Assembly: GCF_035975855.1 (NCBI RefSeq)
Contig: NZ_CP109055.1
Location: forward strand, 7,564,001 to 7,628,000
Origin: Streptomyces sp. NBC_01304
GTDB lineage: Bacteria > Actinomycetota > Actinomycetes > Streptomycetales > Streptomycetaceae
Length of the DNA stretch: 64,000 bases
Reading direction: 5' to 3'
Part shown: in pieces, positions 23,937 to 30,500 of the stretch
Layout of the letters: each line of letters starts with the position of its first letter
How positions within the stretch are numbered: the first letter of the stretch is position 1
Notes under the pieces: generated by a model
Database searches by the model: none
What the model saw: only the letters and a program-made list of their open reading frames with translations
What the model was told of the DNA's origin: nothing
Program-made: the position numbers and the translations under genes

Positions 23937-24256
23937 TTGGCGGCCTTCTTGCCCCGGCCTGTTGTCTGTTCGTTGAGGCGGTCGCGGGTTTCCAGGACGG
24001 CGTCCGCCCAGTCGCGCACGAGTGCGGTACCGGCCCGGCCTGCGGCCTCTGCGGCTGTATGGCCCTCCTCAAGGGCCTTCAGGTAGCGGGCCGCGGTGAC
24101 CTCCAGGACGTTGGAGGACGTGAAGCTCTGGATGAGGCGATCGATGTCTATGCCGTGCGTGTGGCTCAGGGCCTTGGCGGCGAAGGCGACGATCATGCCG
24201 ACGTCTTTGCCGAGCTGGTCAGCATGGTCGGGGGTGAGGGGCGCGCTGTAGCGCAT
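23933..24256 (-). CDS. Helical hypothetical protein (operon B)
   Basis: 107 residues from ATG 24256 (a longer frame upstream is Arg/Pro-rich and looks non-coding). Predicted all-helical: 'DHADQLGKDVGMIVAFAAKA', 'EVTAARYLKALEEGHTAAEA', 'RDWADAVLETRDRLNEQTTG', ending in a Lys/Arg tail. It lies directly behind parB. Small basic proteins next to parB can be partition or stability partners, but there is no ParA here and no motif to support this. Confidence 0.55.
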   Translation of the reverse strand: MRYSAPLTPDHADQLGKDVGMIVAFAAKALSHTHGIDIDRLIQSFTSSNVLEVTAARYLKALEEGHTAAEAAGRAGTALVRDWADAVLETRDRLNEQTTGRGKKAAK

Positions 24257-24371
24257 GAGGAACCTGACTCCTGTGCAGTAGCGGGATGCGGAAGGAGGGC
24301 GGCACGGCGGTTGCGGCTGTGCCAGCCGGGGTGCGGGCACGGCTGCCCGCCCCCCCCGGAGCCTGTGGTGG

Positions 24372-25349
24372 TCAGACTGCGACCGGCTCGCGCCCGGTGT
24401 CGCACGCATCCTCGGCGCCGCCTGCCTCCTCGGCGTTCTCCGCCTCGGCTTCCGGGTTGACGGTGACCATCTGGCGGGCTTCGGCGTGCGCCTTGGCCTG
24501 CTTGAGCTGGAACCGTGCCTTGGTCAGGGACTCGGCGACCCGGTCGAGCTGCTCCAGGCGTGCCCCGACCTGCGTTTCGAGGCTTTCGGCGAGCTTGAGC
24601 GGTTCGGTGCGGGCGATCTCGTCGAGGAGTTCACGGACCTGCTCGATCTTGTCGAGCGTCGTGCGGGTCTTCTTCTGTGCGGCCGCGCGCTCGGTGCGCT
24701 GCTCCTCGGTCATCGCCTCGACGACCATGAGGACGGCCTGGTCCTGCTGCTGCTTCATCGCGTAGGCGAAGTGCACGATCTCGTTGTCGCCGCTGAACTC
24801 GCCGCGCACGAACTTGCTGAGGACGGAGCCCTGGTTGGCGAGGTTGAGGGCGGCGATCTGCACGGCCGCCTGCGTGCCGATCTTCCCGTCCTGAACGAGC
24901 TGCTGTACCTCAAGGCGCAGGTCGAGCAGGGCGAGGCGCAGCTTGACGTAGGTGGTGGTCTTGGCGAAGTCGGCGGCTACCGACTCGATGGTCGCTCCCT
25001 CTTCCTCGTCGAGGATGCGCTGGTAGCCGTGGGCCTCCTCGAACGGGGTCATGTCCTCGCGAGTGACGTTCTCGGACATGGACCGCTTGAACCGCTGGAG
25101 TTCGTTCTTCTCTGAGGTGATGTTGGCGCGGATCTTGGTGCGGCCGAGGATCTGGTGGGCGCGCCAGCGGCGTTCACCGGCGACGATCTCGTAGCCGCCC
25201 TGCTCGTTGTCGGGGCGGACCTCGATGGCCTGCATGAGCCCGTAGTTGTCGATGGACGTGGCGAGTTCGTTGAGCGCGTCCTCGTTGAAGTACTCGCGCG
25301 GCTGGCGCGGGTTGCGGTGGATCTGGCTCATCTTGAGGACGCGCTGCAC
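24372..25349 (-). CDS. parB: ParB family partition/transcription protein (first gene of operon B)
   Basis: 325 residues from GTG 25349, which follows TTGGAG; an ATG 18 bp later is the alternative. Residues ~10-100 form the ParB/Srx domain with 'NPRQPREYFNEDALNELATS' and the CTP-binding box 'EIVAGERRWRA'. An arginine-rich patch 'ENVTREDMTPFEEAHGYQRI' and an HTH 'SVAADFAKTTTYVKLRLALL' follow, then a long coiled coil (~230-310) and an acidic tail. This is the classical ParB order, but no parA lies beside it. On mobile elements such orphan ParBs aid maintenance or control transcription. It leads a five-gene leftward operon. Confidence 0.85.
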   Translation of the reverse strand: MQRVLKMSQIHRNPRQPREYFNEDALNELATSIDNYGLMQAIEVRPDNEQGGYEIVAGERRWRAHQILGRTKIRANITSEKNELQRFKRSMSENVTREDMTPFEEAHGYQRILDEEEGATIESVAADFAKTTTYVKLRLALLDLRLEVQQLVQDGKIGTQAAVQIAALNLANQGSVLSKFVRGEFSGDNEIVHFAYAMKQQQDQAVLMVVEAMTEEQRTERAAAQKKTRTTLDKIEQVRELLDEIARTEPLKLAESLETQVGARLEQLDRVAESLTKARFQLKQAKAHAEARQMVTVNPEAEAENAEEAGGAEDACDTGREPVAV

Positions 25350-25370
25350 GGTGGCTCCAAGTAGATAGGT

Positions 25371-25466
25371 GGTGAGTTTCCCTGCCCTCACCTTGTAATA
25401 GAATTCTACTCTTTTCGAGGGGGGTGTCCAACCCCGGCAAACCCCCCCGGAAGTGACCTCGATCAC
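25371..25466 (-). promoter_or_regulatory. parB promoter with twin element and leader inverted repeat
   Basis: On the minus strand TTGGAC and TAGAAT are separated by 17 bp. Upstream lies GTGATCGAGGTCACTTC (25450-25466). In the leader, GGTGAG and CTCACC (25371-25376, 25387-25392) form an inverted repeat with a 10-bp spacer. The block AATTCTACTCTT, GGGGGGTGTCC and GAAGTGACCTCGATCAC matches 22410-22462 with identical internal spacing for the first two parts. Confidence 0.6.
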
Positions 25467-25496
25467 GCCCAACTCGCAGTCCTGGCCTGCGGAAGT

Positions 25497-25533
25497 GCCT
25501 GTAGGCACCGGGCAACTCCCGATGCCTACAGGC
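25497..25533 (-). terminator. Hairpin terminator after the WhiB-like gene
   Basis: Eleven-bp perfect inverted repeat: GCCTGTAGGCA (25497-25507) and TGCCTACAGGC (25523-25533), 15-nt loop. It lies 10 bp past the stop codon of the minus-strand gene ending at 25544 and separates it from parB. Confidence 0.65.
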
Positions 25534-25543
25534 GGATCTGTCC

Positions 25544-25885
25544 CTACCGTGCGGGCGCGTGGCCGCCGAATGCATGCGCACGCCACCTCTGGACCTCGGC
25601 AGGTGCGCTTGCCGCGACGGCGCCGTAGCAGTCCTGGCGGATCGGGCAGATGCTGCACGCGCGCGCTGCAGTCTCGGCTGCCATCGGCTCCCCGTTTTCC
25701 CCCGCCTCCAGTGGCTGTAGGGCGCACAGTCCACTGCTCCACGAGATGGGCTGTGCGGCCCGGTCCGGCTCGCGGTGCAGACCGCTGAGCACGCGGACGA
25801 TCTTCGTGCTGTTGTTATGGCTTCTGCCCGGCCCTTTCGGGCTGGGCAGCTTCACGAGCGCCGCGATGCGCTGCGCGTCAATCAC
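25544..25885 (-). CDS. WhiB-like iron-sulfur protein, mobile-element type
   Basis: 113 residues from GTG 25885 behind a G-rich ribosome site. The Wbl signature is present: one Cys ('SSGLCALQP'), then 'ARACSICPIRQDCYGAVAAS' giving CxxC-x5-C, the four ligands of a [4Fe-4S] cluster. A short basic C-terminus with 'VQRWRAHAFGGHAPAR' could contact DNA, but the usual G[VI]WGG turn is only loosely matched ('AFGGHA'). It is therefore a divergent Wbl, like those of actinophages and plasmids, probably a redox-responsive regulator of the element or host. It sits alone between fabG and parB with its own terminator. Confidence 0.65.
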   Translation of the reverse strand: MIDAQRIAALVKLPSPKGPGRSHNNSTKIVRVLSGLHREPDRAAQPISWSSGLCALQPLEAGENGEPMAAETAARACSICPIRQDCYGAVAASAPAEVQRWRAHAFGGHAPAR

Positions 25886-25934
25886 TTCGCCCCCTTGCAA
25901 TGGCGGGGCCGACCCCGTGTCCGGCTCCCGCTGT

Positions 25935-25966
25935 GGCGGCTGCCCCTCGCGTGAGGGGCAGCCGCC
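25935..25966 (-). terminator. Hairpin terminator after the fabG-like gene
   Basis: A stem of about 14 bp with the core CGGCTGCCCCTC (25937-25948) and GAGGGGCAGCCG (25953-25964) and a 4-nt loop, 68 bp past the stop codon of the minus-strand gene at 26034. Confidence 0.65.
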
Positions 25967-26033
25967 GGCCCCAAGGCCCGGCCCCCGCAGCCGCATCGGG
26001 CGGCTTACCTTCCGGGTGGATGGGGCGGCAGGC

Positions 26034-26744
26034 TCAGTGCCCCATGCTCACGCCGCCGTCGACGGGCAGCACCGCGCCGGTGATGTACGAGGCGTCCTCG
26101 CTGGCCAGGAAGCGCACAGCTGCGGCAATGTCCTCGGGCCGTGCCGTGGTACCGAGCGGAATCTGTGCCAGCAGGGCCTTGATCCGCTCCTCGGGCAGGG
26201 CCGCGATCATGTCGGTAGAGGTGAGGCCCGGTGCGACGACGTTGGAGGTGATGCCGCGCGAGCCGAGCTCGCGGGCGAGGGACCGGGAGAATCCGATCAA
26301 CCCGGCCTTGGAGGCCGCGTAGTTGGACTGGCCTGCCTCGCCGAGCATCGCGACGGCGGAGGAGATGAAGATCAGGCGCCCGGAGCGGGCGCGCAGCATG
26401 CCGCGGCTGGCGCGCTTGGCGACCCGGTATGCGGCGGTCAGGTTCGTGTCGACGACCGAGGTGAAGTCATCCTCCGTCATGCGCAGCAGCAGGGAGTCCC
26501 GCGTGATGCCCGCATTCGCCACCAGGACCTCGACCGGCCCGTGTTCGGCCTCGACCTGCTTGAAAGCCAATTCGACCTGCTCCGGGTCGGTGATGTCGCA
26601 CTGCACCGCAAGCAGCCCGTGGCCGGCCGGAGGTTCGCCGGAGCGGTAGGTGACCGCAACCCGGTCTCCGCTCTCGGCCATCGCTTTGGCTATCGCGAAA
26701 CCGATACCTCGGTTGCCTCCGGTGATGAAGACGCTGCGGCCCAT
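26034..26744 (-). CDS. fabG: FabG-like 3-oxoacyl-ACP reductase (SDR)
   Basis: 236 residues, ATG 26744. Classical short-chain dehydrogenase motifs in order: 'TGGNRGIG' (NADP(H) binding), 'CDITDPEQV', 'VANAGITRD' (NAG), 'ISSAVAMLGEAGQSNYAASKAGL' with the Ser, Tyr and Lys of the active site, and 'VAPGLTSTDM'. The protein matches FabG in length and in the 'ITRDSLLLRMTEDDF' stretch. FabG reduces 3-oxoacyl-ACP with NADPH in fatty acid synthesis; extra copies often serve polyketide or other pathways. No other lipid genes are nearby, so its role in this island is unclear. Confidence 0.85.
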   Translation of the reverse strand: MGRSVFITGGNRGIGFAIAKAMAESGDRVAVTYRSGEPPAGHGLLAVQCDITDPEQVELAFKQVEAEHGPVEVLVANAGITRDSLLLRMTEDDFTSVVDTNLTAAYRVAKRASRGMLRARSGRLIFISSAVAMLGEAGQSNYAASKAGLIGFSRSLARELGSRGITSNVVAPGLTSTDMIAALPEERIKALLAQIPLGTTARPEDIAAAVRFLASEDASYITGAVLPVDGGVSMGH

Positions 26745-27076
26745 AGGGGGGTCACCTTCCAGGTCGACGCTGACGTGAAGCCGCCCCCAGGCGCATCCGG
26801 TCGGGAGCGGTATCTGAGGGGCGGGCGGCAGGGGGTGCCCTGCGTGCCGGACACCTTGCCCGGTTTTTGGTTACTTAGGTCGGACCTGTCACTGCCGGTA
26901 GCGGTACTGCCGGTACTGGCACTGTCGGAAGCAACCCACCGAGGTCGCCTATCTGCCTGTTTGTCCATATATGGATGAGTGGCCGGCGATGGCCCGTGAA
27001 GTCAGTCAAGGGCAAAAAGTGCGTTAAGGTCTCGTTAATCTTTTCGAGCTTGTTACCAAATGGGGGACAAAAGACC
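26745..27076. promoter_or_regulatory. Divergent control region between fabG and the MmyB-type regulator
   Basis: 332 bp without a gene between two divergent starts. It holds a perfect 12-bp palindrome TCCATATATGGA (26964-26975), a run of short GCCGGTA/CTGGCACTG-like repeats (about 26888-26930), and two CGTTAA words 12 bp apart near 27024 and 27036 that could be part of the regulator's promoter. No riboswitch or small gene seen. Confidence 0.45.
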
Positions 27077-27943
27077 ATGCCCACTGCCCTGCCGCCGATC
27101 ACCCGCATGCTCCGCACCTGGCGCACGCGGCGAGAAGCCAAAGCCGTACCCGGCTTCACCGAGCGGTACGGGCAACGCCACCGAAAGTGCCTCACCCAAG
27201 CCGATATAGCCCTGCTCACCGGCGTCTCCGAAGGCTGGTACCGCAAGCTGGAGAACGGCGTCGAAGAGAACTACAGCGACGACTTCCTCGAACGCGTCGC
27301 CCGCATACTCGGCCTCAACGACGCCGAACGCACCCACCTCTTCTTCTTCGCCACCGGCCACGAACCCGCCCCCCTGCAACGCCCGGACGCCAGCCGCCTC
27401 GACCCATCGATCACCGACCTCGTCCACGCACAGCAGTGGCCCGCCTACACCTTCGGCCTCGACTGGGACATCCGCGTCTTCAACGAAAAGGCTGGCCGGG
27501 ACTTTCCGTTCATGCACCACGGCATCAACGTCATGATCTGGGCCCTCACCTACCCCGAAGCCCGCTTGCAGCTCCTCGACTGGGAGGAAGTGTGGGCCAA
27601 GCCCATGGCATCCCAACTGCGGCTCGCGGCCAAGGCCAACCCGGACAATCAGCGCCTGGCCGACGTCATCGACGAAATCAAGGAACGCGACGAGACTGCG
27701 CGGAAGATCCTCGAAGAGGACCACACCGCCATCACGCACCCTGACGGTGACATCAGGCGCCTGCACCTTCCCCACCGTGACGGGGTGTTCGAGGTCGAGT
27801 TCATCACCCTCGCCCGCATGCGCAACGAGACCAAGCTCATGGTCGTCATGCCCGCCGGCGACTATGCGCTCGCCAACACGGCCATGCCCTCCACCAGGGC
27901 CAGCGTGCCCGACGGCAACCCAGGCACCCCGGCCTCCGCATAA
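27077..27943 (+). CDS. XRE-type regulator with MmyB-like ligand-binding domain
   Basis: 288 residues, ATG 27077 after GGGGGAC. N-terminal helix-turn-helix: 'CLTQADIALLTGVSEGWYRKLENG'. The C-terminal part, 'QQWPAYTFGLDWDIRVFNEKA', 'MIWALTYPEARLQLLDWEEV' and 'VFEVEFITLARMRNETKLMVVMPA', is a MmyB-like domain that may bind a fatty acid or other ligand. The last ~27 codons run into the 3' end of the opposing MBL gene (82-bp overlap) and read as non-native sequence, so the original C-terminus may have been altered by recombination. Probably controls itself and the divergent fabG. Confidence 0.8.
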   Translation: MPTALPPITRMLRTWRTRREAKAVPGFTERYGQRHRKCLTQADIALLTGVSEGWYRKLENGVEENYSDDFLERVARILGLNDAERTHLFFFATGHEPAPLQRPDASRLDPSITDLVHAQQWPAYTFGLDWDIRVFNEKAGRDFPFMHHGINVMIWALTYPEARLQLLDWEEVWAKPMASQLRLAAKANPDNQRLADVIDEIKERDETARKILEEDHTAITHPDGDIRRLHLPHRDGVFEVEFITLARMRNETKLMVVMPAGDYALANTAMPSTRASVPDGNPGTPASA

Positions 27944-28797
27944 GCGGCCGCGGTCTGCGTGAACAGCCGCTCCGGATGCGCCCAGTTGCCAGCGTGATCC
28001 GCCATGACCAGGCGGGCCGCATCGGCCAGCGGCACCCCTGCCTGGGCGTGACGATCGGCCGCCTCCGCCACCGCAGCGAGGCGGTCCCTGATGTCGGCGA
28101 CACCGCTGCGTCCGATCACAGGGCCGTGCCCCGGAACGAAAGTGTCCGCGCCGGTCGCAAGGAGCTGCTCGCACGCCATTACGCACGCGGACAGCGACTG
28201 TGACCACACCACCATGTGTGATCCGTTGAAGAGGGCATCCCCGGCGAAGACGACCCCGTCCTCGGGGATGTGCACCGCAACATCCCCGGCACTGTGCCCC
28301 GCCCCCAGGTCGATCAACTCGGCCAGCGTGTGCCCCACCTCGACCTCCAATCGCCCGGCGAAGGTCCGGGTGGGGCCCGTGACCGTGATCCCGGCGAAGT
28401 TGAACTGCCCGAAGTGCCTTTCTATGTATGAACCCGCCGGAGTTGAGCCGCCCGCCCGGCACAGAGCGGTCAGCTGCCCCGGCCCCATCTCATGGCAGGC
28501 GTGCTGGGCGGAGGAAGCCGAGGTGATGATCTCTGCACCTGGAAGGAGCTGATTGCCCCACGTGTGGTCCCCATTGGCGTGGGAGTTCACCACCGTGGAA
28601 ACCGTCGTGCCCGGGAGCTCTGCCGCTACGGCATCCAGCAGATCACGGGTGGCGGCGAGCGTGAACTGGGTATCGACCAGCACCCCTTGGTGGTCGCTCG
28701 CGACTACACCGCTGTTGCCGTAGCCCCAGTCGGGCCGGTCATGCACCCACGCCCACGCCGAGTCGGACAACTGCTTCAGGGCGGGGCAGGACACCAC
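27862..28797 (-). CDS. MBL-fold metallo-hydrolase
   Basis: About 311 residues from GTG 28797, which follows AGGAAG; ATG 28821 is an alternative. Metallo-beta-lactamase motifs in order: 'VVNSHANGDHTWGN' (HxNxDH in place of HxHxDH), a later His in 'GAGHSAGDV', Asp in 'VVFAGDALF' and His in 'FVPGHGPVIG'. The second motif His being Asn implies altered binding of one metal. Related quinohydrolase-like MBL proteins act on small esters or thioesters; substrate unknown. The 3' end overlaps the regulator gene by 82 bp in convergent orientation. Confidence 0.8.
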   Translation of the reverse strand: MVSCPALKQLSDSAWAWVHDRPDWGYGNSGVVASDHQGVLVDTQFTLAATRDLLDAVAAELPGTTVSTVVNSHANGDHTWGNQLLPGAEIITSASSAQHACHEMGPGQLTALCRAGGSTPAGSYIERHFGQFNFAGITVTGPTRTFAGRLEVEVGHTLAELIDLGAGHSAGDVAVHIPEDGVVFAGDALFNGSHMVVWSQSLSACVMACEQLLATGADTFVPGHGPVIGRSGVADIRDRLAAVAEAADRHAQAGVPLADAARLVMADHAGNWAHPERLFTQTAAAYAEAGVPGLPSGTLALVEGMAVLASA

Positions 28798-28886
28798 GGA
28801 TCTTCCTGTTCTGTTGAGCAAACACGGCTAAACGCCGCAAAGCACCCAAATCATAGGAAACCGTTAGAGGAGGTAGTGCACGGAGG

Positions 28887-29822
28887 TCAGGCAGGCGGCC
28901 TGCGCCAGTCGATGAGAACCCGCTCCCTCGGATCGCGGAGCTTGCCGCGTCCCGCTGCCAGCACCCGAACCTTGGCGATCTCGAGCCGCACCAGCGCACG
29001 CTGAGACGCCCGCGGAGCCGAATTCCACCACTCCACCAGGCTCGCGACGCCGTCAATCGGCAGGTCGATCATCTGCTCCAGGAACCGCAGACGGTTCCTG
29101 GATTCACGCAAGTCATCCTTCGTGGCCTTCTCCGCAGCCGCGTACGCGGCCGGCACGAGCGCGTCCCGCATACCCCGCAGTTCCTCGAACCGCCGCACCG
29201 CCCCGGCAATGTGCTCTTCGAGCCGCTTGGCCTCGGCCCGCATGTCAGCCAGCAGCCGGGCCAGATGCTCCTGTGCCCCCGGCCGCATCAGCTCAGCGAG
29301 AACCGCCTCGGCGACCGTGTCTTCCAAACGGTCGGCATTCATCCTTACCCGCCCGCACGAGGCCTGCCCCGCCCGCGGAGGCGGACACCGATAGGACGGG
29401 TCGGCGTCGCCGCTCACCCGCGTCCCCACCATGTCGTACTTGCACTTGCCGCACTCGGCCCCGCCATGAGTGAGCAGGTAGTCGAACGCCTCGCGCGCTT
29501 GGGGCTGTTGGCTCTTCTGCTCGACAAACAGGGCCTGGAGACGGAAGTACTCGTCCGGCGTCAAAACGGTGGGGCCGAAGTCCTCGACCGGGTTGCCCTC
29601 GTCGTCGAGTCCGGCCATGCGGGGATGGCTGAGCACACGGACCAGAACCTCCGGGGTCCACTCGTTACCGAGCGTCGTGCGATACCCCTGTGCGTTTACC
29701 CAGCGGCAGGTCTCTGCCTTGTTCTGCCCGTTGAACAGTCTCGAGGTGGCCTGACGCAGGGCGCTGGCCTCCTCGGGATGCAGACCACCCCGACGGCTCA
29801 GATAGCCAGACAGCCGTGCCAT
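28887..29822 (-). CDS. Serine-recombinase C-terminal half without catalytic domain
   Basis: 311 residues from ATG 29822. It begins with the 'Recombinase' DNA-binding domain ('LHPEEASALRQATSRLFNGQ', 'RVLSHPRMAGLDDEGNPV'), continues with a zinc beta-ribbon ('CGKCKYDM' and 'YRCPPPRAGQASCG'), and ends with a long coiled coil and 'DPRERVLIDWRR'. This is the large serine integrase order minus the ~140-residue N-terminal resolvase domain with the nucleophilic Ser. No resolvase sequence is visible upstream in any frame; 29838-30128 is non-coding. It cannot cut DNA alone. It may be a remnant, or a DNA-binding modulator of an intact integrase. Confidence 0.75.
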   Translation of the reverse strand: MARLSGYLSRRGGLHPEEASALRQATSRLFNGQNKAETCRWVNAQGYRTTLGNEWTPEVLVRVLSHPRMAGLDDEGNPVEDFGPTVLTPDEYFRLQALFVEQKSQQPQAREAFDYLLTHGGAECGKCKYDMVGTRVSGDADPSYRCPPPRAGQASCGRVRMNADRLEDTVAEAVLAELMRPGAQEHLARLLADMRAEAKRLEEHIAGAVRRFEELRGMRDALVPAAYAAAEKATKDDLRESRNRLRFLEQMIDLPIDGVASLVEWWNSAPRASQRALVRLEIAKVRVLAAGRGKLRDPRERVLIDWRRPPA

Positions 29823-29879
29823 GAGTCTCCATCCCATCGCGAGCCGATCGCCTGCCCATTAGCGACCGCATAGCTCCGT

Positions 29880-29902
29880 AATAGGTCACGATATCTGGAC
29901 CT
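29880..29902. promoter_or_regulatory. Operator-like motif upstream of the recombinase-like gene
   Basis: AATAGGTCACGATA (29880-29893) repeats 21584-21597 in opposite orientation. Here it lies inside a larger inverted repeat AGGTC-N10-GACCT (29883-29887, 29898-29902). It is about 60 bp upstream of the start at 29822. The rest of the 290-bp gap up to 30128 shows no gene. Confidence 0.4.
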
Positions 29903-30128
29903 CGGAGGCGCAGAGGCTCCGATAGGCCTGATTGCGCAGATGGGAGCACGTTTACACACGTCAGAGGCCCGCACCCCCGACCAGATGTGGCATGGGTCAC
30001 GGAACCGTTGAGACCTGAACAACATCAGGCAAGAGCAACCCATGCGCTCCCACGAAACATGAAAAGGCCCGGCCAGCCACCCCATCGCCAGGACGGCAAG
30101 CCGAGCCCATAGGTGGCAGCACATCACC

Positions 30129-30374
30129 TCACCAAGCCACGCCCAGCGCCTCCCACAGGCTCAGCGTCGCCACCTTCCGCGTACCGCCCACAGGAATCGT
30201 CTTCGCCGGAAACTGCTCCGCCTTGATCAACGCATACGCCCTGTCCGTCCCGATCCCGAACGCCCGCGCCGCCGTCGCCACACTCACCGCCGCAGGCAAC
30301 GACCGCAGCTCCTCAACCGACATCCCACGCCGGGCACGAACCGGGACATCGGCGGCAGTCGCAGATGAGGTCAT
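30129..30374 (-). CDS. Excisionase-like / AlpA-type DNA-binding protein
   Basis: 81 residues, ATG 30374. The winged-helix pattern of excisionases is visible: 'LRSLPAAVSVATAARAFGIG', 'TDRAYALIKAEQFPAKTIPV' and 'GGTRKVATLSLWEALGV', with a helix-turn-helix that opens with VATAARAFGIG and a strand-turn-strand wing. It is divergent from the integrase gene, with 126 bp between the starts. Such small proteins bend DNA at attachment sites and steer integrase towards excision. An internal ATG 51 bp into the gene could also serve as start. Confidence 0.7.
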   Translation of the reverse strand: MTSSATAADVPVRARRGMSVEELRSLPAAVSVATAARAFGIGTDRAYALIKAEQFPAKTIPVGGTRKVATLSLWEALGVAW

Positions 30375-30500
30375 AGGTGGTCACATCCCTCTTCCCCGCG
30401 CCACCTGACCGGAAGCATACGGCGCCCAAGGAAGCGTCTCCTTCGCTACAGCAAGATCGGGACACGTAAGGATGATCCAGCCCAAACCAGGGGGCCCAGC

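Noticed and set aside
24372-25349. Classical parAB partition locus
   Set aside because: No parA next to the gene and no parS-like 16-mer noticed; the MinD-like gene at 3975 belongs to the type VII cluster.
24372-25742. 456-residue version of ParB
   Set aside because: The added N-terminus crosses the promoter, a terminator and the WhiB-like gene region; ParB homology starts at about 25349.
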